A stretch of DNA of 32,460 nucleotides, taken from the NCBI GenBank assembly GCA_902810715.1, contig CADDYS010000019.1, positions 1 to 32,460 of the forward strand. The letters run 5' to 3'. The notes beneath the pieces are model-generated. The model was not told the DNA's origin. It was given only the letters and a program-made list of their open reading frames with translations, and made no database searches. Within the stretch, counting starts at the first letter, position 1; every line of letters starts with the position of its first letter. The translations under genes were made by a program, and so were the position numbers. Positions 21,776 to 30,997 of this stretch are shown piece after piece. The DNA is from a bacterium (GTDB taxonomy: Bacteria; Actinomycetota; Aquicultoria; Aquicultorales; Aquicultoraceae).

Positions 21776-24061
21776 TTATGGCCTTTTCGCCTTTTGGCCT
21801 ACTTTCAGTATCTCCCTTAATATCCCGATCGCCGCCTTCTTATCAAGCGGTTCGTTCCAGTTGCCGCACTTGGGTGACTGGATGCATGATGGGCAGCCAT
21901 CCTTGCAGGGACACTTCTTGATGACATCGAGGGTTCTTCTCAAGTGTTCCTCGGCGACCCAAAAGCCGCGCCGTGCAATACCTATGCCGCCCTCAAAGCC
22001 GTCGTAGATAAAAACAGTCGCCTCACCGGTGTGCGGGTGAAGCGGCGTTGAGACACCTCCGATATCCCAGCGGTCGCACATCGCAAACATCGGCAAAATC
22101 GCAATACCGGCATGCTCGGCGGCGTGAATCCCTCCGGCAAGCTCACGTTCATCAAGCTTTAGTTTGCCGATTATCTCCCCGGGCACCGTGTACCAGAGGG
22201 CCTCGGTCTGGAATCTCACCGGCGGCAGGTCCAGCTCCTCCATGCCGACGACTCTGCCATTAAGTGCTTTTCTCTGGAAAGCGACGACGCGTGTCGTTAC
22301 TTCGACTTGACCAAAACTAAGTCGCGTCCTGCCTAAAGAGCGCGTCTCAAGCTCCGCGAGAACCTGGACGTCGGTTTCCTCTCGCGGCTCGGTGTAGAAT
22401 TCTTTAGTGCTTTTCTCAACCAGAGCGACACGGTCGCGAATGTTCAGCTCGCACACTACATAGGGCTCGCCCTGGTGCAGGTAAACCGCACCGGGGTGTA
22501 TCTCGGAAAACGCACGGTTGGCCTCGGTTGTGCCGATAAGCTGTCCGGTGCTCTCCTCTACGATGTCGTAAATCGATTGCGAGGCAGAGCGGATATTTAC
22601 CTTCTGGGCCGGAAAGCCCATCTGCACGATAAACCAGCGGCCCTTTCGCTCTTTAAGCGCGCCCGATTGTGCAAGCGAGGTCGTCACGACCTCGAAGCTC
22701 TCACCAAAGTAAAACCGGTCGTCAACTGAGAGGGGCCTCTCGTAGGCCGCGCAGCACAGGTGCTTGGCCAGGATTTTCTGGTTATCAAGATCAATTATCG
22801 CCTCTTCGAAGTTTCTCCCGAAGAAGTACTCAGGATGGTTGATATAGTACTGATCGAGGGGATCGCCGCCGGCAATCAAAACCGCGAGCGACTCGCCGGC
22901 CGTTCTTCCGGCCCGCCCGGCCTGCTGCCAGGTGGACGATATCGTACCGGGGAAGCCGTTTAAAATCGCGGCATCAAGCACGCCGACATCGATCCCCAGC
23001 TCCAGTGCGTTGGTGGTTGAGACCCCTAAAAGATCGCCTGAAAAAAGCCGCCCCTCGATCTCACGCCGCTGCTGTGGCAGGTACCCGGCCCGGTACGATG
23101 CTATTCGCCCGGCGATGTCCGGACGGTTGTTTAAATGGCGCCTGGAATAGTTTAGAACAAGCTCGGCAAGCTTTCGCGATTTGCTAAAAGCGATTGTTCT
23201 AAAATAATCCTTTGATAGCTCGCCCAAGAGCCAGGTCGTCTCCCAGGTTATACTTTTTCTCTTCTCTTTCGTCTCATCGGCAAAGGGTGGATTCCAGAAG
23301 ACCCAGGTCTTTTGACCACTCGGTGCGCCGTCCTCTGTAACTACCTCGACCTCAAGTCCGGTTAGTTTCTCGGCAAGTTCCCGGGGGTTGGCGATCGTCG
23401 CCGAGGCCATGATAAGTTGCGGGTGGCTTCCGTAATAGTGGCAGAGACGGCGAAGCCTTCTTAGCACCTGGGCGACGTTTGAGCCGAAGATACCGCGAAG
23501 CACGTGCACCTCATCGACAACAACATATTTTAAGTTGAGAAGAAAAGTTGCCCAGTGTTTGTGAAAGGGGAGTATCCCCTGATGAAGCATATCCGGGTTA
23601 CTCAGGATAACCGAGGCCTGGCGTCTTATGCGCCCGCGCTCCTCTCGTGGTGTGTCCCCATCATACGTTGCTGACTCAACCGGAAAATCAAGCTCGCCGA
23701 TCGCGCGCAGCTGATCCTGCGCAAGCGCCTTTGTCGGAAAAAGATAAAGTGCTCGCGCCTTCTTGTTAATCAACATCTCTTCAAGAACCGGCAAGTTGTA
23801 GCAGAGACTCTTGCCGCTTGCCGTCCCGCTGACCACAAGAACGTTTTTGCCTTCCTTGACAAGGTCAAAGGACCTCGCCTGATGTATATATAGCTCACCT
23901 ATGCCGACTTGCTCAAGTCTCTTTTTTGTCTCCTCCGAAAGAGCGTTATCGGGGATACCAAAAGATGCGGGCCTTGCCGGCAACTCGCGACGATGCACAA
24001 TTTGGCCGCTATACCCGGGTTGACTTTGGATATGACTTAAGAAACTGGAGATTTCACCCAT
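21776..24061 (-). CDS. mrfA: MrfA/YprA-type DEAD/DEAH-box DNA helicase with DUF1998 zinc domain
   Basis: DNA repair helicase of 761 residues, like Bacillus MrfA (mitomycin repair factor). Visible: Q-motif region LYIHQARSFDLV, Walker A VSGTASGKSLCY (about residue 80), DEVHVLRG (motif II), MASATIANP (motif III), NALELGIDVG and QQAGRAGR (motifs V-VI). The C-terminal DUF1998 domain ends in CPCKDGCPSCIQSPKCGNWN, four cysteines for a metal site. I chose the ATG at 24061, where the family N-terminus begins. The frame runs 30 codons further upstream, but those come from the repeat copy at 24075. TATAAT at 24068-24073 lies 6 nt before the ATG, so the mRNA may be leaderless. The last codons (QKAKRP) come from AAGGCC-type repeat sequence too. 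Confidence 0.92.
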   Translation of the reverse strand: MGEISSFLSHIQSQPGYSGQIVHRRELPARPASFGIPDNALSEETKKRLEQVGIGELYIHQARSFDLVKEGKNVLVVSGTASGKSLCYNLPVLEEMLINKKARALYLFPTKALAQDQLRAIGELDFPVESATYDGDTPREERGRIRRQASVILSNPDMLHQGILPFHKHWATFLLNLKYVVVDEVHVLRGIFGSNVAQVLRRLRRLCHYYGSHPQLIMASATIANPRELAEKLTGLEVEVVTEDGAPSGQKTWVFWNPPFADETKEKRKSITWETTWLLGELSKDYFRTIAFSKSRKLAELVLNYSRRHLNNRPDIAGRIASYRAGYLPQQRREIEGRLFSGDLLGVSTTNALELGIDVGVLDAAILNGFPGTISSTWQQAGRAGRTAGESLAVLIAGGDPLDQYYINHPEYFFGRNFEEAIIDLDNQKILAKHLCCAAYERPLSVDDRFYFGESFEVVTTSLAQSGALKERKGRWFIVQMGFPAQKVNIRSASQSIYDIVEESTGQLIGTTEANRAFSEIHPGAVYLHQGEPYVVCELNIRDRVALVEKSTKEFYTEPREETDVQVLAELETRSLGRTRLSFGQVEVTTRVVAFQRKALNGRVVGMEELDLPPVRFQTEALWYTVPGEIIGKLKLDERELAGGIHAAEHAGIAILPMFAMCDRWDIGGVSTPLHPHTGEATVFIYDGFEGGIGIARRGFWVAEEHLRRTLDVIKKCPCKDGCPSCIQSPKCGNWNEPLDKKAAIGILREILKVGQKAKRP

Positions 24062-24074
24062 GTATTTATTATAG

Positions 24075-24130
24075 GCCAAAAGGCCACTGATACGATGGTC
24101 TAGATTTGCGGGTCCGCCAAAAGGCCAAAA
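24075..24130. repeat. 56-bp direct repeat, copy 2, upstream of the mrfA-like gene
   Basis: Partner of 21696-21751. It overlaps the helicase -10 region and ends 43 nt before the CDF gene start on the plus strand. Confidence 0.88.
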
Positions 24131-24173
24131 GGGGAAAGAAGTTAACAGCAACAGTTAACCTGAGGGATGCGTC

Positions 24174-25145
24174 ATGGAAGCCAGGCGTGCGGCCTCACCT
24201 ATAAGCAAACTTAATACATTACTGCTTAAGCGATTTGTCCCAAACTATAAGGATGTTAAGGACGGTGATACGCGGGCGGCCTACGGCTACCTTGAGGGTG
24301 TCCTTGGCGTGACAATTGAGGTAGTTCTTTTTACCTCCAAGCTAATCGTGGGATACTTAATCGGAAGCATTGCTTTAATTGCCGAGGCATTTCACAGCCT
24401 ATCCGATGTGCTTGCATCCTCTATCGTCATTATCGGCTTTCGGGTCTCGAAGCAACCGCCAGACCCGGAGCACCCTTACGGGCACGGGCGTTTTGAGGCA
24501 ATCGCGACTTTGGTTATTGCAACCATTCTGGTCGCCCTTGCAATCGAGATAGGCAGAGACTCAGCCGAGAGGCTTATCAGCCCCACCCCTGTTACAGTCA
24601 ACATTTATGCTATCAGCGTTCTCATCTTAACAATTCTGTTTAAGGAGTTTCTGGCCAGGGTGGCAATTGACTTGGGTAGACGCATCGAGGCCGGCATCCT
24701 TGTTGCCGACTCGGCGAACCAGCGCGTCGACAGCCTCGCCGCAATTGTGGTCCTGGTCGGCCTTGGCGGTGTTGCACTCGGATTCAGGCGGCTTGATGCC
24801 ATCGCGGGACTTGCTGTTGTAGGGTTTATCCTTTACACCGCTTATGAGATTGCAAGAGACGCCTCAAGTTTTCTTCTCGGGCGCGCGCCAAGCCCGGACA
24901 TGGTTGAACTTATCCGCTACATCGCCCGCTCAGTCAATGGTGTAAAAGGAGTACACGCGATCTACATCCATGACTACGGCGCAAGAAAGGTGGTTACGCT
25001 TCATATCCTGGTCGATAGAAACCTCTCGGTGGAAGAGGGACATGATATTGCAAATGAAGTCGAGAGAAAGATAAGCGAAACAATTACGGGGGCGACCGCC
25101 GATGTTCATATTGGGCCGGCCTACGAATTAAGGACTAAAAAGTGA
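24174..25145 (+). CDS. Cation diffusion facilitator (CDF) transporter
   Basis: Divalent metal/proton antiporter of the inner membrane, 323 residues. About six transmembrane helices lie between residues 35 and 225. The metal-site pattern is visible: IALIAEAFHSLSDVLAS (HSLSD = HxxxD, helix 2) and ADSANQRVDSLAAI (Dxxx(N)..D type, helix 5). HPYGHGRFE follows helix 2-3, and the C-terminal cytoplasmic domain begins near VELIRYIARS and contains HILVDRNLSVEEGHDIANEV. The DxxxD wording suits Zn, Fe or Mn; specificity is not clear. The ATG at 24174 is 34 nt after the repeat. Its 3' end overlaps the convergent GH18-NodB-GT2 gene by 11 nt. Confidence 0.92.
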   Translation: MEARRAASPISKLNTLLLKRFVPNYKDVKDGDTRAAYGYLEGVLGVTIEVVLFTSKLIVGYLIGSIALIAEAFHSLSDVLASSIVIIGFRVSKQPPDPEHPYGHGRFEAIATLVIATILVALAIEIGRDSAERLISPTPVTVNIYAISVLILTILFKEFLARVAIDLGRRIEAGILVADSANQRVDSLAAIVVLVGLGGVALGFRRLDAIAGLAVVGFILYTAYEIARDASSFLLGRAPSPDMVELIRYIARSVNGVKGVHAIYIHDYGARKVVTLHILVDRNLSVEEGHDIANEVERKISETITGATADVHIGPAYELRTKK

Positions 25146-28100
25146 CGACATCAACCGTTCCCTTGCGGTCAACTTTGTGCCAGCTCTGTGCAATCCCTTT
25201 TGCGGCGGTCCATATCGATTTCCAAATTACAACATACATCAACTGACGATAGGCAAACCGCTGCCAGAAGAGAAGCCATAATGGTTTTAGTTTCTCTTTG
25301 TCGATCCTGAAGGCAACCGTCGCCGCAAAGAGCTCGACCACAAAGAACAGGGCGTAGAAGAACCCAACCTGTTCAAGGTTCAGCATCGCCATTGCAAGCT
25401 GCTCATAGTCTCCATGGGAAAATATCCACGAAACCCAAGCCAAGCCAACACTAAAGATGTTATATAAAACTATAAAATCAACCAGCGGCGCAAGCATCTG
25501 GAAAAATACCTGGAAAATCCAAAGCGACGGAAGGGCAGCCCATCCAAACCAGCCGTGTCTAAACAGAGCGTCCTTATGTTTCCACAGGCACTGCAAGGTT
25601 CCGTAAGCCCAGCGGAAGCGTTGCCTGAAAAGCGCACGAAGGTTATCGGGTGCCTCCGTGTAGGCAAGCGCTTTGCTCTCGATATCTAAGAGCCAGCCCT
25701 TACGGCGTAGCCTCCAGGTTAAATCCATGTCTTCGGCAAGAGTATCGGTTAAGTAGCCGCCGACCTCAACAACTGCACTTTTGCGCCAGGCACCGATTGC
25801 GCCGGGGATGACTGTAATTGCGTTAAGCAGCGCAAATGCCCTTCTATCCAGGTTTTGGCTGGTGATATACTCAATCGACTGCCAGTAGGTAATTAAGTTG
25901 ATACGGTTTCCGACTTTGATGTTTCCGGCAACAGTTGCAATTCTGGGGTCGGCAAAGTGGCGTGCCAGCAGGTGGATGGCATCAGGTGCGATCTGGGTAT
26001 CGGCATCCAGGCAGACCAGTATCTCGCCGGTTGCTTCCTTTATTGCGTTGTTTAGTGCGGTAGCCTTTCCCAAGTTTTTCTGCCGGATGACTTTGATATT
26101 TGGATTATCTTTAAAGCTCTTTTTAACCTCCCGCGCGGTCCCATCTTCCGAGCCGTCATCAACTACGATGACTTCAAGCGGCTTATATAAACTCTTCAAG
26201 ATGCTTGTTATCGTACGGGCTATGACAGGTTGCTCGTTGTGCGCGGCAATAAGCACGCTTACCGGTGGCCTATATCTGATTGCTTCCGGCAACACGTGAT
26301 CGCGTCTTCTTGCGGCTGCCGCAAGGGCTGTTATAAAGATGATGCGGCCTATCCCAAGTACAATGCCCAGTATAAAAGCAAGGCTTAAAAAATTCCTAAA
26401 CCCTGAGATGGAGTTAAACATTACCCTGTCAAAGCCGATCAACATAGCGTCTTTTTTATTAATCGGCGGCATCACTTTATTCCGCGGCAGGTTGAGTAAC
26501 TGCGACACAGTTACAAAGCGGTACCCTTTTGCCCTGAGCTTAGGAACAACCATGCGCAATGCCTCAACGGTATGCGACCTGTCGCCGCCGCCATCGTGGA
26601 GAAGAACCACGTTTCCGTGGCCGCCCTCTATCCCCTCGATGATGCTGCCGGCGATCTCTTGGGCAGAGCGTCTCACTTGCATGCCTTTTGTGGTTGTGTC
26701 GTATAAGTTCCAATCCTGCGGATCGATGAACTCACCTACTGTGACATAGCCGAGTTTTGACGCGATGATAAGCGGACGTACTTCCTCGCCTGATATCGGC
26801 TCGGCATCCGCGTTATACGGCGGGCGAAAGAGAACAGTTGATCTTTGAATGATGCTTTCAAGCGTGATCTGAGTTGTGTTAAGTTCAAGCTCGGCCCGCC
26901 TTCGGCTTACCACTCCGATATTGGGATGGGTGTAAGTGTGATTTCCGATCTCATGCCCCTCATCCCACAGCCGGCAGATAAGGCCGGGGTATTGCTGTGC
27001 GTTTTCTCCGATGACAAAGAAAGTCGCATGAATTCCCTGCTTCTTTAGCTCATCTAAAATCTGCGGTGTAAACTTTCCGCTTGGCCCATCGTCGAAGGTA
27101 AGAGCAATGTCCTTCTTCTTATAGCCGGAGCGGTATATGACATATGACGACGGAAACTTCTTATATTCCTCATCAACCAAGATACCGGTGTCATTGTCTA
27201 TGGTAAGCTTGCGCTCTCCCTCATGTGGCGTAGAGTGCACAGAAAGAATCTCGCCCTCACCATCAAATTCAACCTCGTAGGGATAGTGAACCTTCCGAAG
27301 CTTATCCGAATTGGGCGATCTATTCATCGCCCGCTTATCCAAAAAAGTCCATATGCTCGGATCCTCTGAACCCAGGACCCAGAGAGCGGCTCCATGCACC
27401 TTCTGCCGGCTGGCAAGAAGCCATTGGTTGTAGGCGCTTGCCGCATCAAGCACCCAGACCTGATGACGCCGATTCTGATCATCGTCATACTTGAAGGTTG
27501 AGTTAAGTGAGTTACCATCAAAGCTCACAATATTTTCGGGTTTGTCTCCCGGGTTGTTGTCTGCCGCCAGGGCAAGCGCCGATTGGTACGTTGTAGATTG
27601 CGCCGGGGTCTTATTCTCCGTCCAGTCATAGGCATAATTTCCGATGCCAATCACTAGTTTATCAGCCGGTATGTGTAGTAGGGCATTTTTTAGGATGCGC
27701 TCATACCATTGAATCGAGGCGATCGGCCCAGGCGGGTCATCCTCACTATGCTCATCATAAGCCATCAGAACTACGAAGTCGCTATACTTGGCATAAGCAG
27801 CCAAGGGGACGTTGTCATTATCCGTCTCGGCGTCAACACTCATGACAAAACCACTCCGATGCAGGGTTTGGGAGAGTATATCTAAAAACTGCGGCAGCTT
27901 TGCGTAATCTCCCGGGTAAAGGTTTTCCAAGTCGACATTTACTCCCTGAAACTTCTGCTTAAGCAGCCAGTCCCTGATCGAGCTTGCAAGCGTAACCTGG
28001 TTCTGCGGTGAGGTAAGCAGCTTGTGGACACGCTCTGGATCGAACTGACCCCCTTCGGCATTGTTTAAAATGGGAGTGACTTTAAGGTGGTGCTCCCGCG

Positions 28101-28620
28101 CTGTCTTGATTATCTCTTTGTTTCCAGGAGTAACCGATAGATCCCAATCGGTAAAGTCAAGCTCATCCCCGGTTGGCTTTAAGTGCAGCCACTCGGGCGC
28201 CACATGGGTGAGTTTGTTGGCATTGGCATGAAGCGACTGGATGCCGGTCTCCTGCCAGGGTGCGTAAAAGCCTACTACGATGTTGTTTCCCGGGTTGGCA
28301 ACATCTTCCTGTGCTCTCATTGCGGCTTTTGAACGCTTCTTGTCACGTGAGATTTCTTTGAATAGGTCGGCATGCGAGAATTTTAGCAGTAGGCGGCTTA
28401 GCTTTGATTTTTTGTTCTTGATCCTTAGCAGGCCGGTATTGCCGCCATCGTAGGTGGGCGACGAGATGGCCGGAACCCTTGGGAGAATGGGGATAGCAAG
28501 CAAGCTTATCATAAACAAAGTCATGATAAAACCAATAAGCAACCCCACTACAACAACGGTTGAAGTCGTCCTGCGTTTGCGCCTGCCTTTAGGATCGAAA
28601 AATACCGGTTTGGAATCCAT
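25135..28620 (-). CDS. GH18 hydrolase - NodB deacetylase - GT2 glycosyltransferase triple fusion
   Basis: A 1161-residue membrane protein. One transmembrane helix near 20-45; a GH18 domain (about 110-430) with GVNVDLEN holding the D-x-E catalytic pattern and VVLMAYDEH; a NodB deacetylase (about 510-720) with ALTFDDGPSG, NHTYTHP and RPPYNAD; a helix near 745-775; a family-2 transferase (about 785-1010) with SVLIAAHNE, VVDDGSEDG, CLDADTQ, EDMDLTWR and RQRFRWAYG. Several C-terminal helices follow. This joins in one chain the polymerase, deacetylase and hydrolase activities that PgaC and PgaB split between them. A secreted, partly deacetylated beta-linked GlcNAc-type polysaccharide is the likely product. 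ATG at 28620; divergent from the response regulator at 28791. Confidence 0.93.
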   Translation of the reverse strand: MDSKPVFFDPKGRRKRRTTSTVVVVGLLIGFIMTLFMISLLAIPILPRVPAISSPTYDGGNTGLLRIKNKKSKLSRLLLKFSHADLFKEISRDKKRSKAAMRAQEDVANPGNNIVVGFYAPWQETGIQSLHANANKLTHVAPEWLHLKPTGDELDFTDWDLSVTPGNKEIIKTAREHHLKVTPILNNAEGGQFDPERVHKLLTSPQNQVTLASSIRDWLLKQKFQGVNVDLENLYPGDYAKLPQFLDILSQTLHRSGFVMSVDAETDNDNVPLAAYAKYSDFVVLMAYDEHSEDDPPGPIASIQWYERILKNALLHIPADKLVIGIGNYAYDWTENKTPAQSTTYQSALALAADNNPGDKPENIVSFDGNSLNSTFKYDDDQNRRHQVWVLDAASAYNQWLLASRQKVHGAALWVLGSEDPSIWTFLDKRAMNRSPNSDKLRKVHYPYEVEFDGEGEILSVHSTPHEGERKLTIDNDTGILVDEEYKKFPSSYVIYRSGYKKKDIALTFDDGPSGKFTPQILDELKKQGIHATFFVIGENAQQYPGLICRLWDEGHEIGNHTYTHPNIGVVSRRRAELELNTTQITLESIIQRSTVLFRPPYNADAEPISGEEVRPLIIASKLGYVTVGEFIDPQDWNLYDTTTKGMQVRRSAQEIAGSIIEGIEGGHGNVVLLHDGGGDRSHTVEALRMVVPKLRAKGYRFVTVSQLLNLPRNKVMPPINKKDAMLIGFDRVMFNSISGFRNFLSLAFILGIVLGIGRIIFITALAAAARRRDHVLPEAIRYRPPVSVLIAAHNEQPVIARTITSILKSLYKPLEVIVVDDGSEDGTAREVKKSFKDNPNIKVIRQKNLGKATALNNAIKEATGEILVCLDADTQIAPDAIHLLARHFADPRIATVAGNIKVGNRINLITYWQSIEYITSQNLDRRAFALLNAITVIPGAIGAWRKSAVVEVGGYLTDTLAEDMDLTWRLRRKGWLLDIESKALAYTEAPDNLRALFRQRFRWAYGTLQCLWKHKDALFRHGWFGWAALPSLWIFQVFFQMLAPLVDFIVLYNIFSVGLAWVSWIFSHGDYEQLAMAMLNLEQVGFFYALFFVVELFAATVAFRIDKEKLKPLWLLFWQRFAYRQLMYVVIWKSIWTAAKGIAQSWHKVDRKGTVDVVTF

Positions 28621-28703
28621 AATATCTCAAACGAAGTTTAGCATACACACAGAGGCACTTTTAGCAGAGCGATAAATAATTTACAAATTATTAATAATTA
28701 GCA

Positions 28704-28750
28704 AAATCTGCTAAGCTTTGAGAAAGTAAGCAGATTTCTCAAAGCTTAGC
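28704..28750. promoter_or_regulatory. Overlapping alternative hairpins in the divergent promoter region
   Basis: A 16-bp perfect inverted repeat, GCTAAGCTTTGAGAAA (28710-28725) and its complement (28735-28750), shares bases with a second pair, AAATCTGCT (28704-28712) and AGCAGATTT (28729-28737). They cannot form together. The large repeat ends 10 nt before the -10 of the regulator gene, so it covers the -35 region. Confidence 0.75.
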
Positions 28751-28756
28751 GCAACA

Positions 28757-28766
28757 GTGCTATAAT
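28757..28766 (+). promoter_or_regulatory. Extended -10 promoter of the first OmpR-type regulator
   Basis: GTGCTATAAT: TG-n-TATAAT, an extended -10, with TATAAT at 28761-28766. No consensus -35; the palindrome takes its place, suggesting activator dependence or repression there. Confidence 0.65.
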
Positions 28767-28790
28767 CTACCCAAGGTAGGGAAGCTTTAA

Positions 28791-29501
28791 ATGCAGGTGA
28801 AATACTCCGCTACGGTTTTAATCGTTGAAGACGATTACAACATATTGGACTTAATCAGGTTATACCTGGAAAATCAGGGCTTTAGGTGTGTTATGGCATC
28901 CGACGGTTCTGAAGCCCTCAAGATTTTATCCGATAATAGCGCCATCGATCTGGTTGTGCTCGATCTTATGCTACCCAAGATAGACGGCTGGCAAATATGC
29001 CGCTGGGTTAGGCAGCATACCTCTCTCCCAGTAATCATGCTTACCGCAAGGGGAGAGATTCAAGACAAGCTACAGGGCTTTGACCTTGGGGCGGACGATT
29101 ATATCGTTAAACCCTTCGACCCTATGGAGCTGGCGGCCCGCATTAAGGCCGTGCTTCGCCGCAGCGATAGCAAACCCCAGCAAATAGATCTTCCAGGCTT
29201 AGCCATCAATATCAACAGCTACACTGTTAAGATAGCAGGGGAGGCGGTAGAATTAACACCACGAGAGATCGAGCTACTGCACTTCTTGGCAAGTCACCCT
29301 GACCAGGTCTTCACCCGCGAGTTTCTGCTGCAACAGCTTTGGGGGTTTGATTTCCCTGGAAATACCCGCACCGTTGACGTTCACATAAACCGGCTTCGGG
29401 AGAAGCTCGACTGTATAATCGATACCTGCCAGATAAAGACCGTCTGGGGGGTCGGTTATAAGTTTGTTCTGGAGAAAGCAAATGCGAAGCATTTTCTCTA
29501 A
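28791..29501 (+). CDS. OmpR/PhoB-family response regulator
   Basis: A 236-residue regulator. The receiver has LIVEDDYNI, phospho-Asp in VVLDLMLPKIDGW (about residue 58), MLTARG and VKPFDPMEL. The winged-helix domain (about 135-230) reads VELTPREIELLHFLASHPDQ, FTREFLLQQLWG and RTVDVHINRLREKL. The ATG at 28791 has GGGAAG upstream. It overlaps the kinase gene by 20 nt. The palindrome in front may be its own operator. A lipoprotein gene after the kinase carries PhoP-like boxes and is a candidate target. Confidence 0.95.
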   Translation: MQVKYSATVLIVEDDYNILDLIRLYLENQGFRCVMASDGSEALKILSDNSAIDLVVLDLMLPKIDGWQICRWVRQHTSLPVIMLTARGEIQDKLQGFDLGADDYIVKPFDPMELAARIKAVLRRSDSKPQQIDLPGLAININSYTVKIAGEAVELTPREIELLHFLASHPDQVFTREFLLQQLWGFDFPGNTRTVDVHINRLREKLDCIIDTCQIKTVWGVGYKFVLEKANAKHFL

Positions 29502-30891
29502 AATCCTTGCCTTCGGACTTGGGAGTGCACTATTTACCGCAATAGCCCTGAGCGTGTTTCTTGGCGGGCTGTTCTCGGACTACTTCACCTACAAATACGA
29601 GGTTGCACAGGACAAAGCCGTCAAAGAAGCAAAGGACCTGACCAAACGGTACATGCGGGGTCAGATGACAAGCACCGGGTACAACCGGGGAATCCAGCTT
29701 ATCGATCGTTTAGAGAAGACGCATTTTTGTATACTCGACTCAAGCGGCAAACTTCTTTTTGTGACGGACCCCGACATCAATGGGGCACCGACTGACGAAA
29801 TGCTTAAACACCTAGCCGGGGAAACAAGAAGGGGTGGCAAGCTTACCAGAATGCTAAAAGACCCGGATAACTCCTCGCTGGATATACTTGTAACATCTGT
29901 GGCGATTCCGAAAGCAACAATTATCGGTTTTACACTCATAGCAGATATCCACGAGCCGGTTAGAAACATCGTACATCTAGTATGGCTCGCCGCGCTGGGG
30001 GCTTTCGTCGTATCAATAATCCCGACCTATCTCATCTCGCGGTACTTCACATCCCCTTTTACGAAGATGAACCAGGCCGCTTTGAAGATGGGGCAGGGAG
30101 ATTTTAGCGCCCGCATCAGCATCAACCGCGTTGATGAGATCGGGCGCCTCGCCCAAACACTGGATTACATGGCGATTCAACTTGAGGCGATCGAGCAAAC
30201 GCGTCAGGAATTTCTGGCTAACGTTTCACATGAGCTGAGAACCCCTCTGACATCTATCCGGGGTTTCGCACAGGGCATACTGGACGGTACCGTCCCGGCA
30301 GCTGAGCAGCCCACCTATCTCGCCAGAATTTATACGGAGGCTGAACGTCTGTCAGAAATTGTTGATGATCTCTTGACCCTGGCCAGGCTTAGCAGCGGTC
30401 ATCTTCAATTTAACTGGACGGATATTGCACCGGCAGCCTTACTTTCCGAAGTGGTAGAGATATGCGGACCAGTTGCTACTGAGAAGAATGTAAAACTTGA
30501 CCTATCTGCTGCAAATAGTGATAAAACCATCCACGCTGACCCCCAACGCCTCACCCAGGTTTTTGTCAACATAATCGACAACGCCGTAAAGTTTTCGCCG
30601 CAGGGTGGCGTGGTGCACATACAATCCGGTTGGACGCCCACCGATTTCTGGGTGAAATTTGCCGATGAAGGACCGGGCATTCCGGCTGGCGAGCTGCCGA
30701 ATATCTTCGATCGTTTTTATGTCGGCAACCCTTCTTCAAAACAAGAACATGCGGGTACCGGGCTCGGTTTAGCAATCAGCAAGCTCCTGGTAGAAAAGCA
30801 CGGCGGCACTATTGCCGTACGAAACCGAAACCCGCATGGTTGTGAGTTTACCATCAACCTTCCCATAAATAACCTATCCAATGCAATCTAG
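29482..30891 (+). CDS. Membrane sensor histidine kinase (HAMP-HisKA-HATPase)
   Basis: A 469-residue partner kinase. Transmembrane helix near residues 8-30; an extracellular PAS-like segment of about 130 residues (FCILDSSGKLLFVTDPDING); second helix about 163-183; HAMP (ISRYFTSPFTKM, VDEIGRLAQTLDYMA). The HisKA box FLANVSHELRTPLTSIRGFA carries the phosphorylated His, and the ATPase domain has NIIDNAVKFSP, DEGPGIP and GTGLGLAI. I chose ATG at 29482 with GGAGA 6 nt upstream, rather than a TTG six codons earlier. The architecture is that of PhoR/ResE-like kinases; the signal is not evident. Confidence 0.94.
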   Translation: MRSIFSKILAFGLGSALFTAIALSVFLGGLFSDYFTYKYEVAQDKAVKEAKDLTKRYMRGQMTSTGYNRGIQLIDRLEKTHFCILDSSGKLLFVTDPDINGAPTDEMLKHLAGETRRGGKLTRMLKDPDNSSLDILVTSVAIPKATIIGFTLIADIHEPVRNIVHLVWLAALGAFVVSIIPTYLISRYFTSPFTKMNQAALKMGQGDFSARISINRVDEIGRLAQTLDYMAIQLEAIEQTRQEFLANVSHELRTPLTSIRGFAQGILDGTVPAAEQPTYLARIYTEAERLSEIVDDLLTLARLSSGHLQFNWTDIAPAALLSEVVEICGPVATEKNVKLDLSAANSDKTIHADPQRLTQVFVNIIDNAVKFSPQGGVVHIQSGWTPTDFWVKFADEGPGIPAGELPNIFDRFYVGNPSSKQEHAGTGLGLAISKLLVEKHGGTIAVRNRNPHGCEFTINLPINNLSNAI

Positions 30892-30908
30892 CCACCTCCC
30901 TTTCAATT

Positions 30909-30925
30909 TTTACACTTTGTTTACA
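30909..30925 (+). promoter_or_regulatory. Two TTTACA boxes, PhoP-like direct repeat
   Basis: TTTACA (30909-30914) and TTTACA (30920-30925) are spaced by 5 nt, giving an 11-bp period on one face of the helix. This is the form of Bacillus PhoP-type boxes (TTAACA, 5 nt, TTAACA). They lie some 75-90 nt before the lipoprotein ATG, in an AT-rich stretch that also has TAAAAC-type -10 candidates. Confidence 0.4.
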
Positions 30926-30997
30926 AGTTATAAGAATTCTGTTTAAAACTGTATTTTAAAATATTTCAGTAACTACAAATTTACTAAGGAGGTTCAT

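Noticed and set aside
24062-24151. Thirty extra N-terminal codons for the MrfA-like helicase
   Set aside because: They derive from the 56-bp repeat, lie upstream of the -10 and the family N-terminus, and have no ribosome site.
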